DNA from: CAVQBP01 sp964448105
GTDB taxonomy: Bacteria > Bacteroidota > Ignavibacteria > Ignavibacteriales > Ignavibacteriaceae
Direction of reading: 5' to 3'
NCBI GenBank assembly: GCA_964448105.1
Contig: CAYUVK010000154.1
Span: 1-7,597, forward strand
DNA: 7,597 bases
Shown here: positions 6,006-7,597 of the stretch, piece by piece
How the letters are laid out: every line of letters starts with the position of its first letter
Numbering within the stretch: position 1 is the first letter of the stretch
Notes under the pieces: model-generated
What the model was told of the DNA's origin: nothing
Seen by the model: the letters and a program-made list of their open reading frames with translations, nothing else
Databases searched by the model: none
Translations under genes and position numbers: made by a program

Positions 6006-7597
6006 ATGCAGGAAAAGAATAATCTTGTCGAAAAACTTTCTTTACAGGCCGAATCTTTCCAGGAAGGATTTGAAATTCTCACTAAGGCTTCCAGCTTTAA
6101 AGAACTTGCTTCGAATTTTGCTCATCTTCTCAAGGGGAATTTCATTATTAAAGATCTTTATCTCTTTCACAAATCTCCCGGGGAATTAGAATGGAAAAAT
6201 GCCGGCCTGAATAATAATTTTGACAGCTCTGATTTATCTTATCTTAATAAAAGCAAAAATTTGAATATCAATTATTATGATAAGCAAAAATTTACTGCTT
6301 CAATTATTCTACCTCTTTCTGATTCTTCCTTTTTAGGTATTTTGCTGGGTCAAAAATTAGACGGCACAGCTTTCAATGATTTCGATAAAATTACACTGCA
6401 GATACTTCTTCAAGTTTTTAATAGTGCACATAAATCTTTTTTAAATCAAAAAAAAGAAAAGGAATTAATATTTGGTTTAAATGAAAAAATTTTTCAACTA
6501 AACCACCTAATTGATGCAGGCATTGAATTATCCAGGTTTGAAAAAAGAAATATTCTCTTCGAACTTGCTCTTGAGCGGGTATCTACATTAACAAATGCTT
6601 CTTCTGCATTAATTAAAATTGAGGATCATAATAGTAAATCAGAACAATATTTTTTATTTCCTGTCGGGATTGACAGGGAAAGCATTTTAAATAGCAATTT
6701 AAAAATTCGAACTTCCTTTGAACATAAAGACAGGACTTATTATTTCGTTCTATCCGGGAAAGAAACCCGTAAAGGGCTTACATCCTTTAATGAATTAGAT
6801 CAATCTTTATTTGAAGCGGTAACAAGACAGGTTTCTGCTGCAATTGAAAACGAATTTCTACTTCAGCAGTCTATAGAAAAGGAACTTATTGAAAAAGAAA
6901 TAAATATTGCAGCATCAATTCAGCAGAGGATTATCCCAAAAGAGTTATCAAAAATTGATGGCTATGAAATTGCAGGGATAAACATTCCCTCAAAAGAGGT
7001 TGGCGGTGATTATTATGATTGTATTAATTTGAATAATGGCAAAGTTGCATTGATTATTGCTGATGTGACAGGAAAAGGTATTGCGGCTGCTTTGTTAGTA
7101 AACACTTTGAACGCTTCACTTTATTCTTACCTTGAATTTGACCTTCCTCTTACGGATATAGCAGATAGATTAAATAAGTTGATTTATAGATCTACTCCTT
7201 CCGACAGATTCATAACTTTTTTTATTGCTGTTTTGGATCCCGGTTCAGGTGAACTTGAAGTTGTAAATGCAGGACATAATCCAATTTTATTATTAAGAAA
7301 TAATGGTTCTCTTGAGAAAATTGAAGCCGGGGGAATCGGGTTGGGCATGCTTGATTTTGGAATACCATACACAGGACAAAATTTAAAATTAGAAAAAGGT
7401 GATAAATTATTTTTGTATACAGACGGTATTCCGGAAGCAATGAACCCTGAAGAGGAAGAGTATTCCGATGATCGAATGATAGAATTTTTTAAGAGCAATT
7501 CCGATCAATCGCCGGAAGAATTTATTAATGCATTTGTTGATGATGTTAAAAATCATGCCAGGTCAGCAGATCAAAGCGATGACATCACCTGCCTTAT
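6006..7597 (+). CDS. GAF-domain SpoIIE/RsbU-type PP2C serine phosphatase (partial, C-terminus outside window)
   Basis: The frame is open from the ATG at 6006 to the right edge (530 codons plus 2 nt). The final DQSDDIT (about 523-529) is the last catalytic motif, so only a few residues should be missing. Layout: a divergent GAF-like region about 15-145 (FKELASNFAHLLKGNF start, then beta strands); a second, clearer GAF-like domain about 160-290 ending in VTRQVSAAIENEFLL; a short helical linker with IAASIQQRIIP just before the catalytic part; and a PP2C domain from about 320. Catalytic motifs are EVGGDYYD (331-338), IADVTGKG (351-358), NAGHNP, YTDGIPEA (471-478, D473) and D525/D526. The acidic residues that bind the two metal ions are all present. 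By family, it dephosphorylates the STAS partner when the sensor region is triggered. The gap to the STAS gene is 41 bp with no hairpin. No Shine-Dalgarno-like site is seen before the ATG, so the start is less certain than the frame. Confidence 0.9.
   Translation, partial: MQEKNNLVEKLSLQAESFQEGFEILTKASSFKELASNFAHLLKGNFIIKDLYLFHKSPGELEWKNAGLNNNFDSSDLSYLNKSKNLNINYYDKQKFTASIILPLSDSSFLGILLGQKLDGTAFNDFDKITLQILLQVFNSAHKSFLNQKKEKELIFGLNEKIFQLNHLIDAGIELSRFEKRNILFELALERVSTLTNASSALIKIEDHNSKSEQYFLFPVGIDRESILNSNLKIRTSFEHKDRTYYFVLSGKETRKGLTSFNELDQSLFEAVTRQVSAAIENEFLLQQSIEKELIEKEINIAASIQQRIIPKELSKIDGYEIAGINIPSKEVGGDYYDCINLNNGKVALIIADVTGKGIAAALLVNTLNASLYSYLEFDLPLTDIADRLNKLIYRSTPSDRFITFFIAVLDPGSGELEVVNAGHNPILLLRNNGSLEKIEAGGIGLGMLDFGIPYTGQNLKLEKGDKLFLYTDGIPEAMNPEEEEYSDDRMIEFFKSNSDQSPEEFINAFVDDVKNHARSADQSDDITCL

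Noticed and set aside
7184..7498. Two minus-strand frames (7184-7498 and 7222-7440)
   Set aside because: Both are antisense to the PP2C catalytic domain, whose motifs are intact on the plus strand.

Overview
The window reads as an AT-rich chromosomal stretch from the Bacteroidota/Chlorobi side of the tree, most plausibly an Ignavibacteria-type organism. This rests on several inferences. Secreted proteins are Asn/Ser/Thr/Gly-rich, signal peptides end in FA|Q or YA|Q, ATA and AGA codons are common, and LamG plus beta-helix secreted proteins sit next to SpoIIE/STAS/HATPase signalling genes. Visible purine-rich ribosome binding sites (AGAGGAT, AAGGAG) would be less usual in Bacteroidia proper. 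No 16S or other marker gene is present, so the assignment is tentative.

Left half, minus strand (1-4639): two exported proteins in tandem. The upstream one (4142-4639) is a 165-residue secreted protein with a domain I recognise only by pattern. The downstream one (1-4070, cut by the left edge) is a mosaic of at least 1356 residues: signal peptide, LamG/concanavalin-like domain, CSLREA-like segment, about 500 residues of right-handed beta-helix, a beta-sandwich-like linker, a metzincin-type zinc protease with an HExxHxxGxxD site, and a von Willebrand A domain whose metal site looks degenerate. The two genes share nearly identical ribosome binding sites. The 71-bp gap between them holds a 13-bp imperfect hairpin followed by a T-run, so a shared transcript with partial termination is possible.

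Middle (4640-5198): a divergent intergenic region of about 560 bp with one plausible sigma70-type promoter facing each way and no convincing gene.

Right half, plus strand (5199-7597): a compact partner-switching module of an RsbW/SpoIIAB-type HATPase, a STAS-domain antagonist with a candidate phospho-serine, and a GAF-containing SpoIIE/RsbU-type PP2C phosphatase cut by the right edge. By family knowledge the kinase phosphorylates the STAS protein and the phosphatase removes the phosphate, so the STAS protein's state sets what the kinase-like protein binds (often a sigma factor). No sigma factor lies in the window, so the output is unknown. The two halves are divergent neighbours; a functional link is not shown by the sequence.

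Nothing here proves a new system. The most unusual item is the domain architecture of the large secreted protein and the regular 90-residue (four-coil) super-repeat within its beta-helix.
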